DNA of 64,000 nt from Streptomyces sp. RKAG293 (GTDB taxonomy: Bacteria > Actinomycetota > Actinomycetes > Streptomycetales > Streptomycetaceae), in NCBI RefSeq assembly GCF_023701745.1, contig NZ_JAJOZB010000001.1, positions 7,487,001 through 7,551,000 of the forward strand. Reading direction: 5' to 3'. The notes under the pieces were generated by a model that saw nothing but the letters and a program-made list of their open reading frames with translations, was not told the origin of the DNA and made no database searches. The stretch's first letter is position 1; every line of letters starts with the position of its first letter. The position numbers and the translations under genes were made by a program. Positions 42,579 through 52,200 of this stretch are shown piece by piece.

Positions 42579-43535
42579 CTACTGGTGCGGGGGCGGGTCG
42601 GGCGGGGCGGCGATCTGCCCGGTCGCCGTCAGTGCCAGACGAGAGAACAGGGTTCCTGAGAAACCGAAGAGCAGGGCGGTCGCCATGGCGACCGGCTGAT
42701 CGGGCGAGTTCCACGAGCTGTCCAGGAAGACCGTGCCGAGGACACTGAGCCGGGGGTCGGCCAGCATCCTGACCAGAAGCAGACCGCCGGTGGCGGCCAG
42801 CGCCCCGCCGACGGGCGCGAGGACCAGGACACCCCAGGACGAGTGCCGCTGTGAGCGCAGCACACCGATGACGGGGGAGAGGAAGCCGCCGAGCGCACCG
42901 AAGAGCATGGTGGTCGTGTGTCCCAGCACCAGACCGACCAGCAGCAGCGCACCGAGGCCCGTCATCGCCAGCCACAGGGCGATGCGTTGCTGTTCGTACT
43001 CGAGTTCCGCCTCGCTGTCCTCGCGCTGGTGCAGAAGTTCGTTGACGGCCAGCAGGAGAGCCTCGGCCTGCGGAGAGTCCGTTGGGTGTGCCGCGAGTTG
43101 GGCGGCGAGATCGGTGTCTCCCGCACGCTGGGAGTCGAGCAGGACCAGGCGCGTGAACTGAAGTGAGGAGGCGCGTTCCGCAGGCGTCTCCAGCCGGAGG
43201 AGCCGTCGTTCAGCGCTGTGCAGGACCCGCCAGGCCGCCGCCAGTTTGGAAAGCGGAATCGCGACCACCCAGGAGCTTCGGGCCAGCCTCCAGACCACCG
43301 CCCTTCCCAGTTCCAGATCGTCCAGTCGGCTGCTCAGGGCCGCCAGCGACGCGGACCTCTCGGGGTCTCCGGCCGCCGTGCCGGCCAGAACGGAGGCTCG
43401 GGCGCGGCAGTCCCGTATACGCGCTTCGAGGAGTCGATAGCGCGGAGCCGCGATCAGCCCCCTGCTCGTGATGTACACAATCGTCAGATAGCAGACGCAG
43501 ACCAGCGCCAGCATCCAGCGGTCATCGCGGATCAT
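42579..43535 (-). CDS. Membrane protein with coiled-coil-like middle, 318 aa
   Basis: ATG at 43535, with GGGGAG five bases upstream; a GTG at 43547 is an alternative. An N-terminal TM (WMLALVCVCYLTIVYITS) is followed by a long charged helical region (residues about 40-190, with RLLEARIRDCRARASVLAG and RREDSEAELEYEQQRI-like sequence, seen as LHQREDSEAELEYEQQRIAL). At least three C-terminal TMs follow (GLGALLLVGLVLGHTTTMLF, VLVLAPVGGALAATGGLLLV, ATALLFGFSGTLFSRLALT). No family is recognised. It is transcribed divergently from the lipase/caspase/helicase operon across a 76-bp gap, so it may share regulation or act as a membrane partner of that system. Confidence 0.78.
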   Translation of the reverse strand: MIRDDRWMLALVCVCYLTIVYITSRGLIAAPRYRLLEARIRDCRARASVLAGTAAGDPERSASLAALSSRLDDLELGRAVVWRLARSSWVVAIPLSKLAAAWRVLHSAERRLLRLETPAERASSLQFTRLVLLDSQRAGDTDLAAQLAAHPTDSPQAEALLLAVNELLHQREDSEAELEYEQQRIALWLAMTGLGALLLVGLVLGHTTTMLFGALGGFLSPVIGVLRSQRHSSWGVLVLAPVGGALAATGGLLLVRMLADPRLSVLGTVFLDSSWNSPDQPVAMATALLFGFSGTLFSRLALTATGQIAAPPDPPPHQ

Positions 43536-43611
43536 GGCACTCCCCACGCTGTCGCCCCCGTTCGCCCGCCGTCAGGCTAGCGTCCGGAGGAAGCGCCCGG
43601 AGGGTTGATGC

Positions 43612-45114
43612 GTGCCGAAGATGTCCAACAACTCCCTTGTGGAGGTGCGCCTTGCATATAGTCGGCGCATGAAGTCGCTCGGCGGCATCGGTTCATCGCG
43701 CGCACGCTCCGATGCCACGCACGATGCCGTTCTTGTCATCCCGGGAATCATGGGAACCAGGCTGGTGGAGGCCGCCACCGGCAAAGTGCTCTGGGGAATG
43801 GGCAAAGCCGCCGAGTACGCCGGCCGGTGGGATCTCGAGGGCGGGATGGACGCACTCGCCCTCAGCCCGGCGGAACGCGAGGGCGAGTTCGGGCGGGTAG
43901 TGCCCCGGGGCATCATCAGAACGCCTTCCTGGGCACCGCTTCTGGGCGGTGTGGAGCCCTACGACCGGCTGTTGAAGAGACTGCGGAACGTGGTCGTCCA
44001 CCCTGATGCGATCGCAGAGTTCGGGTACGACTGGCGTCTGCCGACGGAATACAACGCCCAACGATTGGCCCAGGCCGTGGAATGCCACCTCGCCGCCTGG
44101 CGCGAGCATCCGCAGTCCAGGGCGGCGCGGGCGTTCGTGCCAGATGGAAGGCCCGCGGGAGTGGTACTCATCGCCCATTCCATGGGCGGCCTGGTGGCCG
44201 CCGCGGCTTCGCTCATACCCGGGGCGATGGCGGACGTGCGTGCCGTCCTCACTCTTGGTTCCCCGTTTCACGGTGCGGTCAAGGCGGTTCAGGTCCTCAG
44301 CGAGGGGCGAGGACTGCCCGGTCTGCCGAAGGAGAACCTCCGGCGGCTCGCCCGGACCCTGCCGGGAATTCACGACCTGTTGCCGAGTTACCGCTGCCTG
44401 GTCGTGGACGACGACGTGGTCGCCCTGGACGCGGCTGCCGTGGAGTCGGTCGGCGGGGACCGCGAGTTGGCGCAGCGTTCGTTCGATCTGCACGCCCGGT
44501 TGCGGACAGCAGTGCTTCCAGGCCACCGGATCATCCAGGGAACCACCCAGCAGACCCTGCAGTCCCTGCGGATCAGCGCGGGGGTGGCCGAGTTCCTCTC
44601 CGTGGGCTTCAGCCGGCACAGCGACGACACTCTGGTCCGCCACCCGGGGACCGGGGTGCCGGTCACGACGGACCACAAGGGGGACGGCACGGTCTTCCGC
44701 TACGCCACCTCCCACGGGAAGGTGCCGACGATCGCGGTGGCCCAGCAGCACACGGCGCTGCCGAGAACGGGCTCGGTCATCGACATCGCCTGCGGAATGC
44801 TCACCGGCGCGGCTCACGACGGGTCCCATCTGGCCGGGGACGACCTCGGGTTGGAGGTCCCCGACCAGGTCGATGTCGGCGTCCCCTTCGACATTCTGGC
44901 CCAGACCCGGCGGCACAGGAATGTCACCTTCACGGTCGAGGACCCTTATGCCATCAGCCCGTCGCGCGCGAGGATGATGGGGTCCTCCATGGCACGGGTT
45001 CGAGGCCAGGAGGACCGGTGGAGCGCCCGGATAACGCTCACGTCACCGGGCCTCTACCGGGTCGGGGCCAGCAGCGGCAGCGACCCCGTCACCCGACTGG
45101 TCATGGCGGTGTGA
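43612..45114 (+). CDS. LCAT/PGAP1-like lipase or acyltransferase, 500 aa; first gene of the putative defence operon
   Basis: GTG at 43612 with GGAGGG seven bases upstream. DAVLVIPGIMGTRLVEAATG near residue 40 is the LCAT-type N-terminal motif with oxyanion hole. The nucleophile is in VLIAHSMGGLVAAAASL (Ser about residue 190). A second conserved block, TDHKGDGTVFRYATSH, supplies Asp (about 358), and VAQQHTALPRTG supplies His (about 380), so the Ser-Asp-His triad looks complete. The C-terminal 90 residues are beta-rich. No signal peptide, so it would act on internal membrane lipid or an acylated substrate. Its stop overlaps the next start by four bases (GTGA). Phospholipase effectors are known in several bacterial immune systems, so an effector role is plausible but inferred. 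Confidence 0.88.
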   Translation: MPKMSNNSLVEVRLAYSRRMKSLGGIGSSRARSDATHDAVLVIPGIMGTRLVEAATGKVLWGMGKAAEYAGRWDLEGGMDALALSPAEREGEFGRVVPRGIIRTPSWAPLLGGVEPYDRLLKRLRNVVVHPDAIAEFGYDWRLPTEYNAQRLAQAVECHLAAWREHPQSRAARAFVPDGRPAGVVLIAHSMGGLVAAAASLIPGAMADVRAVLTLGSPFHGAVKAVQVLSEGRGLPGLPKENLRRLARTLPGIHDLLPSYRCLVVDDDVVALDAAAVESVGGDRELAQRSFDLHARLRTAVLPGHRIIQGTTQQTLQSLRISAGVAEFLSVGFSRHSDDTLVRHPGTGVPVTTDHKGDGTVFRYATSHGKVPTIAVAQQHTALPRTGSVIDIACGMLTGAAHDGSHLAGDDLGLEVPDQVDVGVPFDILAQTRRHRNVTFTVEDPYAISPSRARMMGSSMARVRGQEDRWSARITLTSPGLYRVGASSGSDPVTRLVMAV

Positions 45115-48100
45115 CCGGCCCGAGCCAGGGCTTCGACATCGTCGGGCTGCCGATCGACACCTACGCCGACTGCGCAGACCTCGAAGCGACCGCCGAAATC
45201 GGGGCCATCGCGGAATTACTGAAACCCTGGGGAGGGGAGCCGGTCCCCTGGCAGACGCCGAGGCGGACGCAATCGGCGGTCAACGCACGGCTGGGCTCAT
45301 GGTCCCGGGAGGAGAACCCGCGCAACTCTGTGCTGCTGTGGGTGGGACACGGCAACGGCAACGACCAGGAGGCGAACCTGGTGGTGGCGGGGGACGAGTC
45401 CAGCGACCACGACGACGAATACACTCCGGCAGCCATGGCGAGGCACCTGATCGACCGTTACCGCCCGGACGACCCCTACTGGGTCGTGGTCATGGTGGAG
45501 GCCTGTGGGGCCGCCCTGTTCGTCGACCACCTCCAGGCGGAGCTGTTGCGCCGGGGCGCTGCGGACCGCATCCTGCTCATCGGCTCCGGGGCGAAGAACG
45601 GCAAGGGATATCTCGCGGCGTTCCGTGCGGTCCTGGCCAGGGTATTCCGCGACCTGAACGGCAATGACTCCTACATCAGCCTGCGGGATCTGGGGGAGCG
45701 CATCGAAGACCTGCTGGTTCCGGGAAGTGTCCTCTCGAAGAGGATCGGAGGCGGGCGGTTGGTGCGCGCGTCGCCGCCGGTCCCGCCTGTGACCATGACC
45801 TTGGACGACCTGTCCCGACCGGCAGCCGCCGTCGAAACCGCTCTCACCGGTCCGCCGGCGGTGGTGTCATCCTCCGGGCTGAGCGCACCCGGCGGGGAGT
45901 TCTCTCCCTTCTTCGTCGGCCGGGCGGGGAGCCGCGGAGCGGTGATCCGGTGGCTGGAGGAGAGCGAACAGGGTCTGTTGGTGGTCACCGGGCCGCCCGG
46001 CTGCGGGAAGTCGGCGTTCCTCGCCGACCTCCTCCGCCGCGCTTCCGTGAGGGCGCCTCGTGCGGATGTGGCCCTGAACCTCACCGGAGCCTCGATGTCC
46101 CAGGTCGTCGACAGTCTGGCCGGGCAGTTCGGCGTCGACGCCCCGGCCTGGTCGGTGAGCGACGACCCCCGCGTCGAAGACCTCCTGGGCCGCATCGACC
46201 GTGCTCCGGAACGCAAGGCGACCGTGGTCGCCGACGCACTGGACGCGGCCGCGGACCCAGGACGCATGGCGCATCTGCTGCGGGCACTGGGGGCCCGACC
46301 GGGCATCCGAGTCGTCGTCGGTACCCGGCCCTCCACCACGGACGGACTCGATCGCCCGCCCTCACCGGCCGAGGACCTGCTGGACGCCCTGGGCCGAGGT
46401 AAGGACGAGGTGACGGTGCATCGCCTGGCACGGGATCCGCAGGACCTGGCCGAGTTCGTGCGCCACCGTCTCCTGTTCGAGCGGGCAAGGTTCTCCACGG
46501 CCGAGGTCGAGCTCGATGAGGCGGTGCCCCGGACGGTCGCCCTGATCGGCGCGCAGACCCCGGCGTCCGGGAGCGAACGGGACTTCCTGCACACCGTCCT
46601 GGTCGTCCACGAGATCATCGCCCAACCGGAGCTGCTGGCGGACGAAAACCGACAGGACCTCGCCGAACTGGTCGGCCGGGACCACCGCTCACTGTTCGGC
46701 GGAGTGGTCGACCGGCTGGAAGGCGTGCTTCCCGGGAGCCGCGCGGCGCTGCGAGCCCTCGCCTTCACTCAGGGACGCGGGCTTCCGCGAGCGGAGCGGA
46801 TCTGGGCGACGGCGGCCTCCGCCCTGGGCGGGTCACGGGTGGATGCCCGGCTCCTTGCGGAGGTGGCCGTCGCCGCGGCCCCGTACATCATGCTGGACGC
46901 CGAGGACGGGCAGGCCGTGTACCGGATGGCGCACGGCGCCTTTCGGGAGATCCTTATCGGTGACAGCGCTCCGCACGCGATCGAGGCCGCGCACGCCGAA
47001 GTCACGGCGGCACTCGTGAAACTGACGATCGGGGCGGCAGGGGACGAAGTCGGGTCCTGGCGGCCGCATCCCTACCTCATTCGTCATCTCGCCGACCACG
47101 CCGCCGCCGGCGGCGCCCAGGGCTGGCAGACGCTCGCCGCGAGCCCTGACGTCCTCGACCTCCTCGATCCGGCGGCCGTCGCGGGAGCGGTCCTGCGGTT
47201 CGGGGTGCGGTTGGGTTCACTTCCGCTCCCGGTGGCGGGAACCCTGGCCACGGCCCACCTTGCGCTGCCCGGCGAAAGCGCCGACCGGCGCGGCCTACGG
47301 GAACTCGGCATGGGCGGAACCCTCGCCGGCGGCCCGCCTTCCGAGACTCCCGACGCCTGTGCGGCCCCCGAGCCCCGCAGAGTTCCCGTTCGTCCGACGG
47401 ACACCTGGTCCGTGCGGTGGGCGGCGGTTCCCTCGCACGTCCCCCACGTCATCCTCACGCGTCTGAGCCACCCGATGTGCTCGCTCATTCCGCTGTTCGG
47501 GGCCGCCGGACGTCGGCTGGTCGTCGCCGCGGGTGACGCGGGCCTCGTCCGTGCGTGGGACCTCGCCACCGGACGGGAGGCGCTTCCCCCGCTCAGGATG
47601 GGGGGAAGCGCCGCGGGCCAGTCGGCGCTGGCCGCCCTCGGGTCGGCGGAGCGGGAAAGCATCCTCGCCGCCGCGGGGGAGGACAGCGTCCTGCACCAGT
47701 GGGACCTGGGGACCGGCGAGCGGCCCGTGGGTCCGGTCCAGCTCGCCACCGACACCGTCAGCGCCATGGTCCCGGTCGGCGGGGTGCTGGCGATCGGTGA
47801 CCGGCAGGGCCGGATCGAGTGGGTCGACCCGGGCACCGGCGAGGCGATCGGTCGCACAGGGGTCGGGCACGGGGGACCGGTCCAGGGCATGGCGGTCTAC
47901 CGCACGGGCCGGGGCGTGGGCGCGGCCGGTGAACGGCTGGTCTCCGTGGACGCCGGGGGGTCGGTGATGGTCTGGCGGCCGGGGCGGCGGAATTCGGTGC
48001 GGGCTTGGCGTGCCGACCAGGTCGCGCTCTACGCGGTCGCTGCCCTGGTCGGTCCGGGCGGCGAGCCGCTGGTGGCCACCGCGGGCGAGGACGGGAGCGT

Positions 48101-49241
48101 GCGGCTGTGGAACCCCGACTCCGGCACCCCTGTCGGCGAACCGCTCACCGGCCACGATGGTGCGGTGAACGCGGTCGCCGCCGTCACGCGACCGGGCGCG
48201 GCCACCCTCCTCGCCAGTGGCGGGAAGGACGGCACGCTGAGGATCTGGGACCCCTTCGGCGAGCGGCCGGAACGACATCGGCTCACCGGCCACCGGGGCC
48301 CGGTGAACGCGGTGACCGGTGTCGTAGGACCGGATGACGCAGTGCTGCTCGCCACGGCGGGCCAGGACGGCAGCGTCAGGCTCTGGGACGCGAGGGGACC
48401 GTATGTCCCGCGTGCCGGCGACTTCGGACCGGGGGAGGTCAGGGCACTGGCCCGGGTGACGGAGCCGGGCGGGCGGGCGGTCCTGGGGATCGGCGCCGGG
48501 GACGGGGTCGAGTGGCGCGACGCGTACGACGGACGTCTCCGGTCCGGGTTCCGGAGCGTCCCGGGCGGCGGTGGAGTCTCCATGACGGCGGTCGGGGGCG
48601 GTCGTGAGGAGGAGTTCCTCGCCGATGTGGGGGCTGACGGTCGCATCCGGGTGTACAGCCTCCTCGGAAGCGAATCCCCCCGTGACGTGCGCCTGCCCGC
48701 CTCGCTTCGCCGGGCGGGTTCGGGATTCCGGCTGGTGGCGGCGGTTCCGGGGCCGACCGGGACAAGCGTTCTCGCCGCTCTGACGGCGTACGGGGAGCTC
48801 TGCTCATTCGATGCCCGTACCGGTGCACTGCTGTCACGGTCCGACACCGGACTTCCGGGCCCCTTCACCGCGTTGGCGGCCCTGCCGCGCCGGGCCCGAA
48901 GTGCCGAGTTCGCCATCGCCTGCCGTAACGGGACCGACCTTCGCGTATTCGACCCGGCAACCGGCCACGGCCGGCTACCGGCACGAGGGGGAGGGGCCGG
49001 ACAGGTCCGGGCGCTCGCCGTGATCGGGGGCGCCGGCGGCGCGCCGGGGATTCTCATCGCCGGTGGCTCGGGCGGCGGACTGGACCTGTGGGGCCTGGGG
49101 GCACTGCGGCTGCTGCACACCATCCGGCTGGGGGTGCGGACCCAGGCCCTGGCCGACCTCGGGGGCGGCGATCTGGCGGTGGGGACCGCGGAGGGCGCCC
49201 TCGTCCTCACGCTCAACCGGGAGCTCCTTTCCGGCGGTTGA
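45111..49241 (+). CDS. Caspase-like protease, STAND NTPase, WD40 fusion, 1376 aa
   Basis: GTG at 45111 overlaps the lipase stop. Upstream in-frame sequence is a shadow of the lipase gene. Residues 1-200 form a caspase/C14-like domain: LLWVGHGNGND with the presumed catalytic His about residue 80, and VVMVEACGAALFVDHL with Cys about residue 132, the usual H-then-C spacing. Residues about 265-620 are the NTPase: Walker A GPPGCGKS (294-301), Walker B-like TVVADALDAA (about 373) and RVVVGTRPSTTDGL. A helical region follows. From about residue 800 to the end are 12-14 WD40 blades (LVATAGEDGSVRLWNPDSGT, LLASGGKDGTLRIWDPFGER, LLATAGQDGSVRLWDARGPY). The layout is that of bacterial NLR-like proteins: sensor propeller, NTPase switch, protease effector. 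Confidence 0.9.
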   Translation: MTGPSQGFDIVGLPIDTYADCADLEATAEIGAIAELLKPWGGEPVPWQTPRRTQSAVNARLGSWSREENPRNSVLLWVGHGNGNDQEANLVVAGDESSDHDDEYTPAAMARHLIDRYRPDDPYWVVVMVEACGAALFVDHLQAELLRRGAADRILLIGSGAKNGKGYLAAFRAVLARVFRDLNGNDSYISLRDLGERIEDLLVPGSVLSKRIGGGRLVRASPPVPPVTMTLDDLSRPAAAVETALTGPPAVVSSSGLSAPGGEFSPFFVGRAGSRGAVIRWLEESEQGLLVVTGPPGCGKSAFLADLLRRASVRAPRADVALNLTGASMSQVVDSLAGQFGVDAPAWSVSDDPRVEDLLGRIDRAPERKATVVADALDAAADPGRMAHLLRALGARPGIRVVVGTRPSTTDGLDRPPSPAEDLLDALGRGKDEVTVHRLARDPQDLAEFVRHRLLFERARFSTAEVELDEAVPRTVALIGAQTPASGSERDFLHTVLVVHEIIAQPELLADENRQDLAELVGRDHRSLFGGVVDRLEGVLPGSRAALRALAFTQGRGLPRAERIWATAASALGGSRVDARLLAEVAVAAAPYIMLDAEDGQAVYRMAHGAFREILIGDSAPHAIEAAHAEVTAALVKLTIGAAGDEVGSWRPHPYLIRHLADHAAAGGAQGWQTLAASPDVLDLLDPAAVAGAVLRFGVRLGSLPLPVAGTLATAHLALPGESADRRGLRELGMGGTLAGGPPSETPDACAAPEPRRVPVRPTDTWSVRWAAVPSHVPHVILTRLSHPMCSLIPLFGAAGRRLVVAAGDAGLVRAWDLATGREALPPLRMGGSAAGQSALAALGSAERESILAAAGEDSVLHQWDLGTGERPVGPVQLATDTVSAMVPVGGVLAIGDRQGRIEWVDPGTGEAIGRTGVGHGGPVQGMAVYRTGRGVGAAGERLVSVDAGGSVMVWRPGRRNSVRAWRADQVALYAVAALVGPGGEPLVATAGEDGSVRLWNPDSGTPVGEPLTGHDGAVNAVAAVTRPGAATLLASGGKDGTLRIWDPFGERPERHRLTGHRGPVNAVTGVVGPDDAVLLATAGQDGSVRLWDARGPYVPRAGDFGPGEVRALARVTEPGGRAVLGIGAGDGVEWRDAYDGRLRSGFRSVPGGGGVSMTAVGGGREEEFLADVGADGRIRVYSLLGSESPRDVRLPASLRRAGSGFRLVAAVPGPTGTSVLAALTAYGELCSFDARTGALLSRSDTGLPGPFTALAALPRRARSAEFAIACRNGTDLRVFDPATGHGRLPARGGGAGQVRALAVIGGAGGAPGILIAGGSGGGLDLWGLGALRLLHTIRLGVRTQALADLGGGDLAVGTAEGALVLTLNRELLSGG

Positions 49242-49278
49242 ACTGACAAGCCTTCCGGCCTCTGGCCAGAATGGACCG

Positions 49279-52200
49279 GTGACCACGGCCAGTCTTGACG
49301 AGCACAGGAATCTCATCGACCGGCTCTTCTGCCGGGACGGTGCTCCGTTCGGCGGCTACAGCTGCGTCGGTGACCCCGTGGTCGTGGTCACCGACCGGCT
49401 GGTGCGAGCGACGCTGCAGCCCAACGGCGACGACGACACACGCTACGACCTCTTCCAACTGACCATCTTCTGCGACATCCACAAGTTCGCCGGAGAACTC
49501 TGGGAGCACGCGGCCCGCAATCTGCTCCGGGTGGGCGCCCTCAACCACCCCGCGCTCCCGCGGATCGTCCTGGGCAAGTTCGTCCCCGCCGAGCGGGTGG
49601 CCTTCACCCTCACGCGGGAGCGGGGGATGCCGATCACCATGGACGACAGCATCAGCATGTTCCAGGGCGCGCCGCTGAAGGCGCTCGACCACTTCAGCCT
49701 GCTGCTTGATGCTCTCAGCGAGTTGCACGGTGCGGGGATCATGCACCGGAACCTCACCGCCGCCGCTCTCAACGTCCAACAGTTGGACCCCGACGACCCC
49801 TACGACGTGGCCATCACCCTCTCGCGTTTCGAGATGAGCACCCTGATCGGCAACGTGATCCGGAATGTGGGTGCGAGAGAAACCGGGGACGCGGCGGACA
49901 GCGCTCGTCAGTTCTACACGACACCGCCGCCAGGGGTGACGCAGGCGCGACATCACGCCTATCTGGCAACGGAGTTGCACGCATACCTGTTCGAGGAGCG
50001 GGCGAGCATCCGTCGCGACTGGGTGAGCACGGACGTCTTCGGACTCGGCGTGATCGCCTGGGAGTGGTTCTGCGGACAGATCGACGTGGTGCTGCCTGGC
50101 CCGTATGCCGGCCTGGAGGCGGCACAGGGGCCGCAGCGTGCCGCGGCTCTGCACGATCTGCACGTGGCGATGGTCGGGTACCTCGGCACGTCGGGCCTGC
50201 CCGACGCTCTCGTTCATACGCTGCGGCGGATGCTCGACCCCTTTCCGCGGACGCGGTTCACCTCCTTCGAGGCGGCGAAGCATCTGGAGACGCACTGGGA
50301 GACGATCCGGGCGCACTGGATCGCCGAGACGGCGACGGTGCCGCGCCTCGTGGCGTTCATGCCCGAGGAGAGCGAGATGCTCCACCAGGAGAGGCAGTGG
50401 ATCCAGCACAGTCCGACCGGCAAGGCGGGCCGGGAGGAGTTGCAGGCCTTCCTGGAGAAGGAGCTCACCTCCGCCGAGCTGGTGCACGCCCCGAACGGTG
50501 CGCTGGGTTACGCGAGCGGCCCGGTGGACCGCCTGCGGGAGGCCGAGTGGGTGCTGGTGGGCGAACGGGCGGTGTGGTTCTGCGCCGTCCTGCACGACTA
50601 CCAGGCGATGACCGGGAAGCGAAGGCTCTACCACGAGGTCCTGGTGATCAAGTACCTGCGGGAGAAGGACATCACCAGGGAGCTCGTCTACGCCAAGCGA
50701 CGGCGCAAGGTGGAGAGCATTCAGCTGGTGCCCTTCCGGCCGGGGCAGGACCTGACCGGAGTGCTCGTCGGTCGCCCCAAGTGGACCCACCTGGAGGAGG
50801 CGGTCCGGGACCACCTGGGATCCGATGGCCCGAACGCCATGTATCTCCGCTCGCTCCAGTTCCTCCTCGACTACCAGCGGGCCGAGGTCGACTCCCGCTG
50901 CTACGCCTTCCGGCGGGTCGGGCCCAACGCGCGCGGGCAGGTGGTCCTCGAACTCGACAGCGAGGCGGACGACTACCGCAGGCACAGCGACTGGCTGCTG
51001 ACCGCCTACTGCGGGGACCCCCGCCGACGGCCACCGCTCGGCGACTTCGTCCACGCCCTCGACAGCGAGAAGGGCTTCACCCAGGTGGACCTCGTCCCCA
51101 GATCCGGCCGGCATCCATACTTCAGCCGGAGTTCGACGGTGACGGCCGGCTTCTTGCGGTGGGTGAACGAGAGCGCGATCCGGGTGCAGGCTCCGCCCGG
51201 TGCGGAGATCCCTGAGACAGGGTGGATCCGCCCCCACGGCGATGGTGGCACCACGCCGCAGCTCAACCGCCAGGAGCGTGCGCTCACCCTGCTCAAGGCC
51301 CAGCCGATGCTGGTCGAGGCGCTGCGCGCCCCGCGGTCCTTCGACCTGGGGAGGGGACGGTGGCTCGAGCCGACCATCCCCGAGGAGCGCAAGCTCAGCC
51401 TGGAGTCCCGGAAGACCATGGCGACCATGCTGGGAACGCATCCCTTCTACGCCCTGCAGGGGCCACCGGGCGCGGGCAAGTCAACCCTGACGGTAGCGGC
51501 CATCAAGAAGAACCTGGAGGCGGAGAAGGGCGCGCGCATCCTGGTCAGCTCCCAGTCGAACCAAACCCTCGACGGGTTGGCCCGAAAGCTCATCGACGGT
51601 CAGGGGCCCCATTCGCTGATCCTCCGGGAGACCTCGTTGGGGGACGCTCAGAAGGTGACCGACGAAGTGGTCAAGAGGCACACCCTGCCGAACCTCACGG
51701 CAGATGTCGCCAACACGGTCACAGCGGTCCTGGGCGCGAGGCTGGAACGAGGGAGCGAGGAGGAGCCGCCCTACCAGGACCGGCCCTACGACGCGGGGAC
51801 GCTGCGACTGGCCCGCAAGCGCGGCATCGCCCTCGACGACCTGCCACCGCTGACCGGGGAACTGCGGAAACTCGCCGGGGAGTGGCTGGGCCACGTCGGC
51901 TCCGACCTGATGGAACTCACCGAGCGCGTACGGGCGGGGGCGAGCGTGGTCCTGGCCACCTGCAACATCGCGGCGACCATCAACGAGGGCCGGTGGAACC
52001 CCAAGGACCTGTTCGACTGGGTGATCGTCGAGGAGGCGGCCAAGGCCTGGCCCACGGAGATCGTCGTTCCGCTCGTCCTCGGCGTGCGCTGGACGCTGAT
52101 CGGCGACCATCGGCAGCTCGGCCCACACCGCCAGGACGCGTTCGACACCTTCCTCACCTCCCTCGACAAGCACCAGGACAGCCCGGCGAAGACGGAGTTC

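Noticed and set aside
44082..45110. Upstream in-frame extension of the caspase-STAND gene
   Set aside because: It overlaps the lipase gene completely and is its out-of-frame shadow. The GTG at 45111 with a 4-nt overlap fits translational coupling.
49213..51441. 742-codon minus-strand frame opposite the helicase gene
   Set aside because: It is a GC-rich antisense shadow: no motifs, and its codon pattern mirrors the plus-strand gene.
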